Source of the DNA: Larkinella rosea
Lineage (GTDB): Bacteria > Bacteroidota > Bacteroidia > Cytophagales > Spirosomataceae
DNA: 64,000 nt
Direction of reading: 5' to 3'
Assembly: GCF_003858635.1 (NCBI RefSeq)
Contig: NZ_RQJO01000007.1
Location: 435,941 to 499,940 of the forward strand
Part shown: piece by piece, positions 7,745-16,478 of the stretch
How positions within the stretch are numbered: the first letter of the stretch is position 1
Layout of the letters: each line of letters starts with the position of its first letter
Program-made: the position numbers and the translations under genes
The notes under the pieces: model-generated
What the model was told of the DNA's origin: nothing
Seen by the model: the letters and a program-made list of their open reading frames with translations, nothing else
Databases searched by the model: none

Positions 7745-9103
7745 ATGACGTACGAAGCCTGGTCTCCACTCTTTCTGGGAATGGTGCTGGCCATCTTTCT
7801 GGTTACTTCCATTCAATGGCTGATGTATCGGGAGCGGATTTATGGGTTGTACACAATCTATACGCTGGTTTGGGCGGTTTATTTCGTCGTCAATCACTTC
7901 CGGCTGCCCTACAACATCGGTAATTTTTACAAACTGATCCTGTCGTATTCCGGTTACATTCTTTACCTGGAACTCGCCAAACTCTTTCTGAACCTGAAGG
8001 AAAGACCCCGGTTTATTCGCTGGGTGGTCGTGGTGCAGTGGATGCTGGTTTTCTACGTCGTGGTGAAAACCTACATCTACCTGTTTACGGATTTTTGGCA
8101 AACCAAACTCCATAATATTCTGCTTCAGCCGGTTCGGTTGGCGCTCTTATCGGTCGGTGCGTACATTGTTTACACTTTTTTTCGATCGAAAGACACCGTG
8201 GCGCGTTTCTTTGTGGCCGGAACCGCTTCCTTGCTCATTAATCATTCGATTACGACCGTCCTGCTGATTCGTTCGCCGAATCTGAGCCAAAGTCTGCCAT
8301 TCTGGCAGCACCCCGATTTATTCGTGCAAACTGGTGTGGTGCTGGATCTGATCTTTTTTTCACTCGGGATTTCGTTTCGCCACCGGCGCGAAGCCATTCG
8401 AAAAGCCGTAGTGGAAAAGGATCTGGAGCGCGAACGCGAACAGCGCCACCGCGAAAATCTGGAAGCCGATCTGGCCCTCCAACGGATGCAGCAGGAAAAA
8501 ACCGAGGTGCAAATGAGGGCGTTGCAGAGCCAGGTCAATCCGCATTTTCTGTTCAACGGACTCAATACCTTGTCCTCGCTGATCGACGAAGCGCCCCGGC
8601 AGGCCAGCGAATTTGTCGATGAACTGTCGAATGTCTACCGGTATTTGCTGCGAAGTAACGAAAACGAACTGGTGACGCTTCACGACGAATTACGGTTTAT
8701 CCGGTCATATTTCCATCTGCTGCAAACCCGATTCGGACACAGTGTTCAATTGCATGTTTCGGTCGATGAACCCAAAAAATCGGCTTTGCTGCCGCCCTTG
8801 ACGTTGCAGTTGCTGGTCGAAAATGCGGTGAAACACAACGTTATTTTGCCCGATCAGCCACTTACGATTCGGATTCGGACAACTGGCGATGACCTGTTGA
8901 TCGTTGAAAATAACCTGCAGCGCAAGAACCTGCGCATCGAATCGAACGGCGTTGGCTTGTCCAATATCGATTACAAATACCGCTTGTTAAATCAGCCGGT
9001 GCCCCTCGTTGGCGAAGCTGACGGCTGGTTTCAGGTCATTCTAACACTGTTAACCAATTTACAGAATTCGGTAACAAACCCCGTAGCACATGGAACGGCC
9101 TGA
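7745..9103 (+). CDS. LytS-type sensor histidine kinase with 7TM-like input domain
   Basis: A 452-residue kinase. About seven hydrophobic segments occupy residues 5-215, resembling 7TMR-type sensor modules. A charged coiled coil follows (KAVVEKDLEREREQRHRE), then the LytS-class catalytic region with His267 in SQVNPHFLFNGLNTLSS, N box LLVENAVKHN and G box NGVGLSNI. It is the divergent paralogue of the kinase ending at 7507, with a 237-base shared upstream region. Its last 14 bases overlap the start of the Crp-like gene, so the two are co-expressed and may act in one pathway. No LytTR regulator is adjacent. Confidence 0.88.
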   Translation: MTYEAWSPLFLGMVLAIFLVTSIQWLMYRERIYGLYTIYTLVWAVYFVVNHFRLPYNIGNFYKLILSYSGYILYLELAKLFLNLKERPRFIRWVVVVQWMLVFYVVVKTYIYLFTDFWQTKLHNILLQPVRLALLSVGAYIVYTFFRSKDTVARFFVAGTASLLINHSITTVLLIRSPNLSQSLPFWQHPDLFVQTGVVLDLIFFSLGISFRHRREAIRKAVVEKDLEREREQRHRENLEADLALQRMQQEKTEVQMRALQSQVNPHFLFNGLNTLSSLIDEAPRQASEFVDELSNVYRYLLRSNENELVTLHDELRFIRSYFHLLQTRFGHSVQLHVSVDEPKKSALLPPLTLQLLVENAVKHNVILPDQPLTIRIRTTGDDLLIVENNLQRKNLRIESNGVGLSNIDYKYRLLNQPVPLVGEADGWFQVILTLLTNLQNSVTNPVAHGTA

Positions 9104-9689
9104 ACTGGCAGCGGCTCTGGACCGGCTGAAGAAAGTGGTTTTTCCGGTGGTGTCGCTCACGGAAGATGAATGGGAGAATTTTGCGAGTTGCTGGCATCCA
9201 GTCGAATACAAACGCAAAACCGTCATGACTGCGGCCGGAGAAGTTGAACGATTTCTGTATTTTGTGGTCGATGGCGTCCAGCGGGCCTATTTTGTGGGCG
9301 AAGGCAAGCGGGATGCGACGCTGATTTTTTCGTATTCCGGCTCGATGTCGGGCATCATCGACTCGTTTCAGCTCCAGCGACCGTCGCTGTATTACCTTGA
9401 AACACTGACGGCCAGCCGGTTGCTGCGGCTTTCGTTCGCCGATTTCAACCGCTTGCTGGCGACGTACCCGAATCTGGAACGTTGGGGACGCATTGGTACG
9501 GCTGCCGCCATGTCGGGTCTGATGGAACGATATATCGAATTGATGACCTACACGGCCGAGGAGAAATTCCGCGTGCTGCTGACGCGCAGCCCGCACGTGC
9601 TGCAACTGATTCCGCATAAATACCTGGCTTCCTATCTTGCGCTTGACCCCACCACCTTCAGTAAATTACTGGCGACGGTCAAGTTGTAG
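9090..9689 (+). CDS. Crp/Fnr family transcriptional regulator
   Basis: 199 residues with a cyclic-nucleotide-binding-like beta-roll at about 15-115 (RKTVMTAAGEVERFLYFVVDGVQRAYF) and a C-terminal winged helix whose recognition part reads IPHKYLASYLALDPTTFSKL. The beta-roll lacks a clear cAMP phosphate-binding cassette, as in many Bacteroidota Crp-like proteins whose ligand is unknown. The ATG lies inside the end of the kinase gene (14-base overlap), pointing to translational coupling. The wing is short at the C-terminus, which is normal for this subgroup. Target genes are not visible. Confidence 0.86.
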   Translation: MERPELAAALDRLKKVVFPVVSLTEDEWENFASCWHPVEYKRKTVMTAAGEVERFLYFVVDGVQRAYFVGEGKRDATLIFSYSGSMSGIIDSFQLQRPSLYYLETLTASRLLRLSFADFNRLLATYPNLERWGRIGTAAAMSGLMERYIELMTYTAEEKFRVLLTRSPHVLQLIPHKYLASYLALDPTTFSKLLATVKL

Positions 9690-9739
9690 CGGTTTTGAAA
9701 ATCTTGGTCTTCGCCAACATTTTACGGGAAAAACCGCCT

Positions 9740-9747
9740 TAGGTTTG
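9740..9747 (+). promoter_or_regulatory. -7 promoter box TAGGTTTG
   Basis: TAGGTTTG matches TAnnTTTG exactly and lies 21 bases before the ATG of the DinB-like gene at 9769, implying a very short leader. The candidate -33 (TTTA near 9721) is spaced too tightly to be convincing. Confidence 0.5.
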
Positions 9748-9768
9748 TGCCTGTAAACACCAACAGCC

Positions 9769-10371
9769 ATGCGCACTTTTCAGACCGATGAACTGCTCGA
9801 TCAACTGACGAAGGACACCCAAACGCTTATTCAGACCGTTACGGATACGTTCAGGCCGTTGACGGACGCAGATTTAAACCGCCAGCCCACACCCGACCGT
9901 TGGAGCATTGCCCAGTGTCTGGAACACCTCAACAGCTACGGACATTATTACATTCCGATGCTCGAAGCCGCGATCGCCAACGGAGAGGAAAATGGGATTC
10001 CGGCAGCACCGACTTTCAAAAGTGGCTGGTTGGGAAATTACTTCGCCAATTCGATGCGACCCCGGGCCAACGGTTCAATTGCGCTGAAAATGAAAGCGGT
10101 CAAAGCGCATACTCCCGCGCCGAAACAGAACGCTTCGGCGGTTTTAGATCTGTTTCTTGAACAGCAGGAAGCCATTCTGGAACTGCTCGATCGGGCCAAA
10201 CGAGTCAATATTCAACACCTCCGGGTGCCAATTTCCATCGCCAAATTGATCCGCCTTTCGGCGGGCGACACTTTCCGGTTTTTAATCGCGCACGAGCAAC
10301 GCCATGTGTTACAGGCCAGCAGGGTCGCAGCGGAATGGAATCTTCGCCCAAAAATTTCGGTAAAATCGTAA
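9769..10371 (+). CDS. DinB-like (DinB_2) four-helix metalloprotein
   Basis: A 200-residue protein of the DinB/YfiT superfamily, four-helix bundles that bind a divalent metal through three histidines and often act as thiol-dependent transferases (for example bacillithiol or mycothiol). Visible ligands are in WSIAQCLEHLNSYGHYY (about residues 45-60) and in the C-terminal FLIAHEQRHVLQ. DRWSIAQCLEHL is a typical family signature. It is preceded by a TAGGTTTG promoter box. The substrate and thiol are unknown. A gap of 18 bases to the GntP-like gene suggests co-transcription, without an obvious functional link. Confidence 0.82.
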   Translation: MRTFQTDELLDQLTKDTQTLIQTVTDTFRPLTDADLNRQPTPDRWSIAQCLEHLNSYGHYYIPMLEAAIANGEENGIPAAPTFKSGWLGNYFANSMRPRANGSIALKMKAVKAHTPAPKQNASAVLDLFLEQQEAILELLDRAKRVNIQHLRVPISIAKLIRLSAGDTFRFLIAHEQRHVLQASRVAAEWNLRPKISVKS

Positions 10372-10389
10372 TATTTCCTATGTTTGGTT

Positions 10390-11706
10390 ATGCTCCTAAC
10401 CATAACCATCCTCGGCATTCTGGTCCTGATTGCCCTCATTTCGTTTGTTCGTCTTCACACTTTTCTGGCCTTTCTGGCGGTTTCACTCGGCGTCGGGCTG
10501 GCTCTGGGTCAAAAACCGCTCGACATTCTGGAGTCCATCCAGAAAGGCATCGGCGGAACGCTGGGTTCCATCACTGCCATCATTGCACTGGGGGCGATGC
10601 TGGGTAAACTGGTCGCCCAAAGCGGGGCCGCTCAGCGTATTGCAATTAACCTGATGGACCTGGTCGGCACGCGGCACGCCCGCTGGGCTTTTCTGGTAAC
10701 CGGTTTTATTGTCGGCCTGCCGCTTTTCTATTCCGTCGGTTTCCTGTTGCTGGCGCCCCTGGTCATCACGGTGGCGCATCGGTACAAACTCCCCGCGCTC
10801 TACATTGGCCTGCCCATGCTGGCGTCACTCTCCGTAACGCAGGGCTATTTGCCGCCCCACCCGGCTCCGCTGGCGATTCTCAAGCAGTTCAATGCCGACA
10901 TGGGGCTGACGCTTTTTTACGGGATTATCGTCGCCATTCCCGCCATTCTGATCTCTGGTGCGCTGTTTGGCTCGACGGTGAAACGGTACACGAACCTGGG
11001 CAATCCAACGTTCATTGCTCCCGAACTAAGTGACGAACAGATGCCTTCGGCCACCACCAGTTTTCTGACGGTTTTGCTCCCTATTTTGCTCATTGGCCTC
11101 AGCACCTTTCTCAGCCCGTTTTTGCCAACCGATTCGCGGGGTCAGCAGATCGTCGCATTTGTGGGTGAGCCCGTTGTCAGCATGTTTCTCTCGGTGCTGG
11201 TGGCAACTTACACACTCGGAACCCGCCGGGGAAAAGCCATTCCGGAAGTGACGGCCCTGTTTGGGGATGCGATCAGGGATGTCGCCATGCTTTTTCTGAT
11301 TTTCGGGGGAGCCGGGGCCCTGAAGCAGGTTTTGACGGACGGTGGGGTGAGTCAGTCCATTGCCGAAATGATGGAACATTCAACGTTGCATCCGTACGTG
11401 CTGGCCTGGGGCATGGCCGCCCTGATCCGCGTCTGCACCGGTTCGTCGACGGTTTCGGGCATTACAACCGCCGGTTTTGTGGCACCCATGCTGGCGGCCA
11501 CCGGCGTAGAGCCAAACCTGATGGTGTTGAGCATCGGCGCCGGGAGCATGATGTTTTCGCACGTGAACGACACCGGTTTCTGGCTTTTCCGCGAATATTT
11601 TCAGCTGTCGATGGCCGACACCCTCAAAACCTGGTCGGTGATGGAAACGCTGGTGTCGGTCGCGGGTCTGGCGGGGGTTATGGCGCTGAGCTGGGTGATT
11701 GGATAG
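10390..11706 (+). CDS. GntP family gluconate/organic-anion transporter
   Basis: An approximately 438-residue permease with 12 or more hydrophobic segments and GntP signatures: GGTLGSITAIIALGAMLGKL near residue 60, GLPLFYSVGFLLLAPL, PHPAPLAI and IRVCTGSSTVSGITTAG near the end. GntP members import gluconate, fructuronate or related sugar acids by proton symport. I take ATG 10390 (MLLTITIL) rather than the in-frame TTG at 10384. If it carries gluconate, it could feed the 6-phosphogluconate dehydrogenase at the right edge of the window, but the genes are 50 kb apart. Confidence 0.87.
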   Translation: MLLTITILGILVLIALISFVRLHTFLAFLAVSLGVGLALGQKPLDILESIQKGIGGTLGSITAIIALGAMLGKLVAQSGAAQRIAINLMDLVGTRHARWAFLVTGFIVGLPLFYSVGFLLLAPLVITVAHRYKLPALYIGLPMLASLSVTQGYLPPHPAPLAILKQFNADMGLTLFYGIIVAIPAILISGALFGSTVKRYTNLGNPTFIAPELSDEQMPSATTSFLTVLLPILLIGLSTFLSPFLPTDSRGQQIVAFVGEPVVSMFLSVLVATYTLGTRRGKAIPEVTALFGDAIRDVAMLFLIFGGAGALKQVLTDGGVSQSIAEMMEHSTLHPYVLAWGMAALIRVCTGSSTVSGITTAGFVAPMLAATGVEPNLMVLSIGAGSMMFSHVNDTGFWLFREYFQLSMADTLKTWSVMETLVSVAGLAGVMALSWVIG

Positions 11707-11766
11707 CGAAACAAATTTCCTGATAACAGCGTATCCGACTGAGGCTATTAAAGAAGGAGAAACGAT

Positions 11767-11823
11767 ATGGAAAAAGTAAGCATAAATAAACTATACGACT
11801 TCATTTCCGGACCAAAGATTTAA
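11767..11823 (+). CDS. Very short ORF (18 aa) with strong Shine-Dalgarno
   Basis: ATG at 11767 follows AAGGAG by about ten bases, unusual in a window with few Shine-Dalgarno sequences. It encodes MEKVSINKLYDFISGPKI and stops at 11821-11823, overlapping the stop of the convergent acetyltransferase gene. It could be a small peptide, or the remnant of the 5' end of a longer gene whose body was deleted. No hydrophobic segment is present. Function unknown. Confidence 0.25.
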   Translation: MEKVSINKLYDFISGPKI

Positions 11824-12260
11824 TCACGATATTCCCACTCCCAGACGGTGCCGTCTTCTTCGTCCCAAACCGTTCCCAGACCCACAAAACCATTCCGCTG
11901 AAGAACGCGGCTCGATTCATTGTCCGGCTCAAAGGTTCGGGCGGTGATGGTAACGGCCGGATCGGTTTGCCGGGCCAGCAGCACCAGTTCCCGACACATT
12001 TCGGTGGCAATTCCCTGCCTTTGAAATGGCGGAAACGTGCCGTAGGCAATTTCGACCCGCCCGTTTTGGGGCGCACCTTTAAAAGCCGCGCTGCCGACTA
12101 ACTCACCATTTTTCCGGGCGTAATAGCCAATCCACGGCGGTTGATACCCGATTCGATTGAAAAAATCGACCGTCATGGCAAGGGAAGGCTTGCAGTCCTG
12201 ATGATCCTGAAACCCGGCATTTTCGGCCAATGTCTCTTTAATCGGGAGCAGTTCCATCAT
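11820..12260 (-). CDS. GNAT family N-acetyltransferase
   Basis: A 146-residue acetyltransferase. The acetyl-CoA pyrophosphate-binding motif A is FQRQGIAT (variant of R/Q-x-x-G-x-G/A) at about residues 79-86, preceded by the beta4 strand RVEIAYGTFPP and followed by the motif B region ESSRVLQRNGFVGLG. Such single-domain GNATs acetylate small amines, amino acids or protein N-termini; the substrate is unknown. Two in-frame ATGs (12260 and 12257) are adjacent. The nearest divergent gene encodes an alpha-galactosidase and is probably unrelated. Confidence 0.85.
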   Translation of the reverse strand: MMELLPIKETLAENAGFQDHQDCKPSLAMTVDFFNRIGYQPPWIGYYARKNGELVGSAAFKGAPQNGRVEIAYGTFPPFQRQGIATEMCRELVLLARQTDPAVTITARTFEPDNESSRVLQRNGFVGLGTVWDEEDGTVWEWEYRD

Positions 12261-12328
12261 AACTTGAGCGGTAGTGAGATTGGTTGAGGCTTAATCCGGA
12301 TGGCAGATCAACAAAACCCTCCCCGGAA

Positions 12329-12359
12329 TTGGCTGGCGCCCAATTTAGTACTATACTTG
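12329..12359 (+). promoter_or_regulatory. Promoter of alpha-galactosidase gene
   Basis: TTGG (12329-12332) and TATACTTG (12352-12359) are separated by 19 bases. Each differs from the Bacteroidota -33 TTTG and -7 TAnnTTTG boxes by one base. The ATG at 12382 is 22 bases beyond the -7 box. Confidence 0.4.
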
Positions 12360-12381
12360 CTCACTTCCTAAACGACCCGAC

Positions 12382-14427
12382 ATGTCGCTGCGTATCAGAC
12401 TCATCGCCCTGTGCTGGATTTTTTGCCAGACCGCTTTCGCCGTAAAACCACCCCAACCCAAAGGCTTAATTTCGATTCCATACGGCAAAAATGACCGGAT
12501 CGAGTACCACCTTCGGTCCGGCGTTTTTGACCTGATTGTAGATGCTAAAACCGTTATTTCGGGGGCCTACGCGGAGGTGAAAAACAAGGATGCGGTTTTG
12601 AATAGCAAAGATTATCCTACCCGCAAACATTCCAAAACCGCTATCCGTGACGGATTCGGCGTCGGGCAAAAACATTCGATCGTCCTGACCCGCAAAGGAT
12701 TTCCGACCCTGCAGCAGATTTTTTACGTTTATCCGGACCGGAAATTTTTCTTTGCGGAAGTTCTGATAAATGGTAACGATCTGAAAAGCAATTACATGGC
12801 ACCGATCGTTGCCGGGAAGGCGGACATTGGCGTCCAGGGCGACAACCGAAGCCTTTTCGTTCCGTTTGACAACGACGCGTTTGTGAGCTACGACTCCCAA
12901 CCGGTGCAGGCCGGGCAGTCGACGACCAGTTCGGAAGTGGCTGCGGTTTACGAAAACTACACCCGAAAAGGACTGATCATTGGCTCAGTCGAGCACCTGA
13001 ACTGGAAAACCGGTATTCTGAGTGCGGGCGACGGCCAGCAGTTGACCAATCTAAAGGCCTGGGGCGGTTTGTCCGACGAAAAAATCACCCGGGACAAAAT
13101 ACCGCACGGTTTTCTTTCCGGCCGCTCTATCAAATCCCCCAAGCTATTCGTCGGTTTCTACGACGACTGGCGCGATGGGCTGGAAGCTTACGGCAAAGCA
13201 AACCGCATCGCCGAAAACCCGTATGTATTCAACTGGGAGAAACCCACGCCGTTTGGCTGGAACAGCTGGGGTGCCATCAAAAGCAAGATTTCGTTTGACA
13301 AAGCCGTAAACGTAGTCGATTTTTTTGCCGATAGTCTGAGCGGTTTTCGGAACGACAACACGGCGTACATTGATCTGGATTCGTTCTGGGACAATTTCTT
13401 TTCGGGCGGACTGAACGGCGATTTCAGCAAGCTGAAGGAGTTTGCTGATTACTGCAAAAAGAAAGGGTTGCAACCCGGCGTCTACTGGGCGCCCTTCACC
13501 GACTGGGGTTGGAAATCACAGAAAGTTCGCAGAGCAGAAGGAGGGGATTACCTGTTTTCGGACTTATGGACCAAAGCGCATGGGAAATACCATGACTTCG
13601 ACGGCGGCCGCGCCCTTGATCCGACTCATCCGGGAACGAAACAGCGGGTGGCTTTTGCGATCAAAAAGCTGAAGGACTGCGGTTTCAAGATGATCAAAAT
13701 CGATTTTCTGGGCCATGCCGCCATTGAGTCCGACGGTTTTTACGACCCGTCCGTCACGACCGGCATGCAGGCTTTCCGGCAGGGAATGGAACATTTGATC
13801 GATCAATTGGACGGACAAATGCTGGTCTATGCCGCCATTTCACCCAATCTGGCAATGGGACGATACGCCCACACACGCCGGATTGCCTGCGACGCCTGGA
13901 AAACGATCAAGGATACGAAATACACGATGAACAGCCTGACCTACGGCTGGTGGCAGACGTACGTCTATAATTATATTGATGCCGACCACATTGTGTTTGG
14001 CGAAGAGTCGGAGGGAGCGAACCGCGCCCGGCTGACTTCGGGAGTCATCACCGGTACGTTTATTACGGGCGACGATTATTCCGTTCAGGGTCCGTGGAGT
14101 TCGCGCGCCCGGCAGCTGTTGCAAAACCAACCGATTCTGGAGCTGGCGAAGAACGGCGTTGCTTTCAAACCAGTGGAAGGCAATGCGGGTAATTCGGCAG
14201 CGGAATTGTTTGTCCGGGAAATCAAAGGGGAGTGGTTTCTGGCCGTGTTCAACTACGAAGACTACCCCAAAGAATACATTATTGACCTGGCCCGGATCGG
14301 GCTGGATGGATCAGCGGTTTACCTGACAAGCGAATTGTTTCAAAATACAACTACAACCACCATCAACACCTTGCGCACCTCTTTGGCAGGCGGTGATGCG
14401 GCTATTTTTAAATTAGTGCGAAAATAG
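12382..14427 (+). CDS. Exported GH36/GH27-like alpha-galactosidase
   Basis: A 681-residue clan GH-D enzyme with a signal peptide ending near residue 20 (QTAFA). It has an N-terminal beta-sandwich of about 270 residues, then a TIM barrel opening with TPFGWNSWG. The retaining nucleophile is Asp441 in MIKIDFLGH (KxD motif) and the likely acid/base is Asp504 in RIACDAWK. A C-terminal beta domain follows. Family members release alpha-galactosyl (or alpha-N-acetylgalactosaminyl) residues; the GWNSWG-KIDF combination fits alpha-galactosidase best. It acts in the periplasm or outside the cell. It stands alone, with its own promoter and no adjacent uptake genes. Confidence 0.85.
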   Translation: MSLRIRLIALCWIFCQTAFAVKPPQPKGLISIPYGKNDRIEYHLRSGVFDLIVDAKTVISGAYAEVKNKDAVLNSKDYPTRKHSKTAIRDGFGVGQKHSIVLTRKGFPTLQQIFYVYPDRKFFFAEVLINGNDLKSNYMAPIVAGKADIGVQGDNRSLFVPFDNDAFVSYDSQPVQAGQSTTSSEVAAVYENYTRKGLIIGSVEHLNWKTGILSAGDGQQLTNLKAWGGLSDEKITRDKIPHGFLSGRSIKSPKLFVGFYDDWRDGLEAYGKANRIAENPYVFNWEKPTPFGWNSWGAIKSKISFDKAVNVVDFFADSLSGFRNDNTAYIDLDSFWDNFFSGGLNGDFSKLKEFADYCKKKGLQPGVYWAPFTDWGWKSQKVRRAEGGDYLFSDLWTKAHGKYHDFDGGRALDPTHPGTKQRVAFAIKKLKDCGFKMIKIDFLGHAAIESDGFYDPSVTTGMQAFRQGMEHLIDQLDGQMLVYAAISPNLAMGRYAHTRRIACDAWKTIKDTKYTMNSLTYGWWQTYVYNYIDADHIVFGEESEGANRARLTSGVITGTFITGDDYSVQGPWSSRARQLLQNQPILELAKNGVAFKPVEGNAGNSAAELFVREIKGEWFLAVFNYEDYPKEYIIDLARIGLDGSAVYLTSELFQNTTTTTINTLRTSLAGGDAAIFKLVRK

Positions 14428-14630
14428 CTGACCTGAAAACCGCACATTTCGGATCAATAGGCACCGAAGCTGTTAAATAGAGGAAATGTAATTTTTCTCC
14501 GAAAGGGACTGATTATTGACTTGCTAAATCTTTGCTTTCTGCCTTAAATGCATATTTTTCATTCTATTGTTTAAATAATCTAATGGTACAAATTAAACTT
14601 TGATTAAAAACGAGGGTTTGGGTAAACCAT

Positions 14631-14655
14631 CGTTTGAACAATAGTTGTTTAAACG
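14631..14655. promoter_or_regulatory. Palindromic operator in front of marR
   Basis: CGTTTGAACAA (14631-14641), three bases TAG, then TTGTTTAAACG (14645-14655): the arms are inverted copies at 10 of 11 positions. This two-fold symmetric AT-rich site overlaps the -33 region of the marR promoter and lies 30 bases before the marR start, the expected place for MarR autorepression. A further half-site TTGTTTAAA is at 14567-14575. Confidence 0.7.
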
Positions 14656-14674
14656 AATATCGGCTCTACCTTTG
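14645..14674 (+). promoter_or_regulatory. Promoter of the marR-tolC-emrAB operon
   Basis: A -7 box TACCTTTG at 14667-14674 matches TAnnTTTG. A TTGT at 14645-14648, 18 bases upstream, could serve as the -33 element and is part of the palindromic operator, so repressor binding would block the promoter. Confidence 0.55.
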
Positions 14675-14684
14675 AGCAACTTTA

Positions 14685-15122
14685 ATGAAGATGAACAAGC
14701 AATTTCGAAACGAATACCACCGGCTGATCGCCAACCTGCACCAGACCAACAGTTACATCTTCAACTATTTTGGTCAGAAACTGGCACCGTTTGATCTTTC
14801 GGTTCAGCAGTACATCGTCTTACGGCATCTTTCCGAATGTTACCCGAACAGTTTGACGGCCGGGGAGTTGAAGGAAAAAATGAACGACCTGAATCCGGAT
14901 ATGACCCGGCTCGTTGACCGACTGGTGGCGAAAAATCTGATTGTGCGCGAAATAGATCCGCAAAACCGTCGGCGGGTTAATCTCCGGCTGACCGAAGAAT
15001 CGAAACAGTTTGTTGAAACCGCTGCGGCTCATTTCGCAGACTTTGAGTCGATCGTGAGTCACCTTACCGACGAGGAAGTAAGCACCCTGAATACACTCCT
15101 GAATAAAATTAGAAACCGCTGA
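14685..15122 (+). CDS. MarR family transcriptional repressor of efflux operon
   Basis: 145 residues with the MarR fold: helices 1-2 (FRNEYHRLIANLHQTNSYIFNYF), a winged helix-turn-helix with SLTAGELKEKMNDLNPDMTR as the recognition part, and the wing DPQNRRRVNLRLTEE carrying the conserved DxRxR-like segment. MarR dimers repress efflux genes and release DNA on binding phenolic or drug-like ligands. Its stop is one base before the tolC ATG, so repressor and pump are one transcript. A near-perfect palindrome sits 30 bases upstream, implying autoregulation. The start could be ATG 14685 or ATG 14691. Confidence 0.9.
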   Translation: MKMNKQFRNEYHRLIANLHQTNSYIFNYFGQKLAPFDLSVQQYIVLRHLSECYPNSLTAGELKEKMNDLNPDMTRLVDRLVAKNLIVREIDPQNRRRVNLRLTEESKQFVETAAAHFADFESIVSHLTDEEVSTLNTLLNKIRNR

Positions 15123-15123
15123 T

Positions 15124-16458
15124 ATGAAAACCTATTTATTAGTAGCGAGCTTTTGGCTGATGAGCGTGGCCTGGGGAATTGCCCAACCGACGCCATCGGT
15201 GATGCCGCTCGACCGGGCCATTGAACTCGCTTTGCAAAACAACAAAGGCATAAAACTGGCCGATGCGCGGACCCTGGCGGCCGAGGCCCGCTCGCAGGAA
15301 GCCAAAGACCGCAGCCTGCCGCAAGCCAACGCGTCACTGGCGTATTCGCGCTACAGCCTGCTTGGACCCTTTTCGCTGGGTGCCCCCGATGCGGATGGCA
15401 AATCGGCGTTAACCATTCCGGCGGGGGCTTTCAACGCCATGATTGGGGGGCTCACAATCACCAAGGAGGTGTTTGGCGGTTTTGCCGAAAAATCGGCGGA
15501 GAAGTCGGCGGAATTGCTGACCAAAGCCAGTCGGCTGGATGCCAAAAGAAACCGCTCGGAACTGGTTTACACAGTCAAAGATGCGTATTACAACATCGTC
15601 AAACTGATACGCTCCACCTCGGTCATCGATCAGAGTATCAAGCAGTTTGACGAAAAAGAACGCGAAGCGCGCAATCTGGAAAAAGAAGGAATTGTGACGG
15701 CCAATGAAGTGCTGAAAATTCAGTTGCAGAAAAATAACCTGCAATTGAGTCGTTTACAGGTCGATAAAGCCCGTCAAACGGCCCTGTATAACTTCAATCT
15801 GCTCGTTGGATTGCCGGAAGATCAGGCCATTACGGTGGATACGACGCTGGCCAATCCCGTTGTGACGGCGGAACCGCTGAGCAATTTTCTGACGCAAGCC
15901 GCGCAGGCTCGCCCGGAAGTGGAAGCCAATAACCTGCGGTTGCAATCCGCACAGGAGTTGCTGCGGAATACGCGGAGCAGCCTGTATCCGCACCTGGGTG
16001 TTTCGGCGGGTTTCAATTACATCAACCCCACGGCGCACCTGATTCCGGAAGCCAAGTCGTTTGTGAGCGCCTGGAACGTGGGAGCCGGGCTGACGTATAA
16101 TGTTGGTTCGCTGTTCAACATGAAAGGCAAACTGAACAGCGCCAAACTGGCCATCAATCAGGCTTCGCTGCAAGGTCAGCAACAAGCCGATCAGATTCGG
16201 TCGGAAGTGGTGACAGCCTACAACAATTACCAACTGGCGCTGGAACAGCAAACCGTCATTCGGACGGCCGTTGGGCAGGCGCAGGAAAATTACCGCCTGA
16301 CGGAATCCCGGTTTCGAAATGGGCTGGTTGGCTCGACGGATTTGCTGGAAGCCAACAGCTTTTTATTGCAGGCTCAACTCAATGTCATCAATGCCACCGT
16401 GGATGCCCAACTGGCCTACCAGCGATTGTTAAAAGCCACCGGCAACAACCTTAATTAA
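15124..16458 (+). CDS. TolC family outer-membrane efflux channel
   Basis: A 444-residue outer-membrane efflux protein with a signal peptide (MKTYLLVASFWLMSVAWGIAQ) and two homologous OEP halves. Helical segments include LDRAIELALQNNKGIKLADA near the N-terminus and ALEQQTVIRTAVGQAQENYRLTESRFRNG near the C-terminus, the latter being the classic TolC repeat ending. Three copies form a trans-periplasmic channel. It lies one base after marR and 20 bases before the membrane-fusion-protein gene, so it is the exit duct of this tripartite pump. Confidence 0.92.
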   Translation: MKTYLLVASFWLMSVAWGIAQPTPSVMPLDRAIELALQNNKGIKLADARTLAAEARSQEAKDRSLPQANASLAYSRYSLLGPFSLGAPDADGKSALTIPAGAFNAMIGGLTITKEVFGGFAEKSAEKSAELLTKASRLDAKRNRSELVYTVKDAYYNIVKLIRSTSVIDQSIKQFDEKEREARNLEKEGIVTANEVLKIQLQKNNLQLSRLQVDKARQTALYNFNLLVGLPEDQAITVDTTLANPVVTAEPLSNFLTQAAQARPEVEANNLRLQSAQELLRNTRSSLYPHLGVSAGFNYINPTAHLIPEAKSFVSAWNVGAGLTYNVGSLFNMKGKLNSAKLAINQASLQGQQQADQIRSEVVTAYNNYQLALEQQTVIRTAVGQAQENYRLTESRFRNGLVGSTDLLEANSFLLQAQLNVINATVDAQLAYQRLLKATGNNLN

Positions 16459-16478
16459 TCTCGTTTGACGATACGATC

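Noticed and set aside
12382-14427. GH97 assignment for the alpha-galactosidase
   Set aside because: The GWNSWG opening and the KxD nucleophile block MIKIDFLGH fit the GH27/GH36 clan, and GH97 motifs are not seen.
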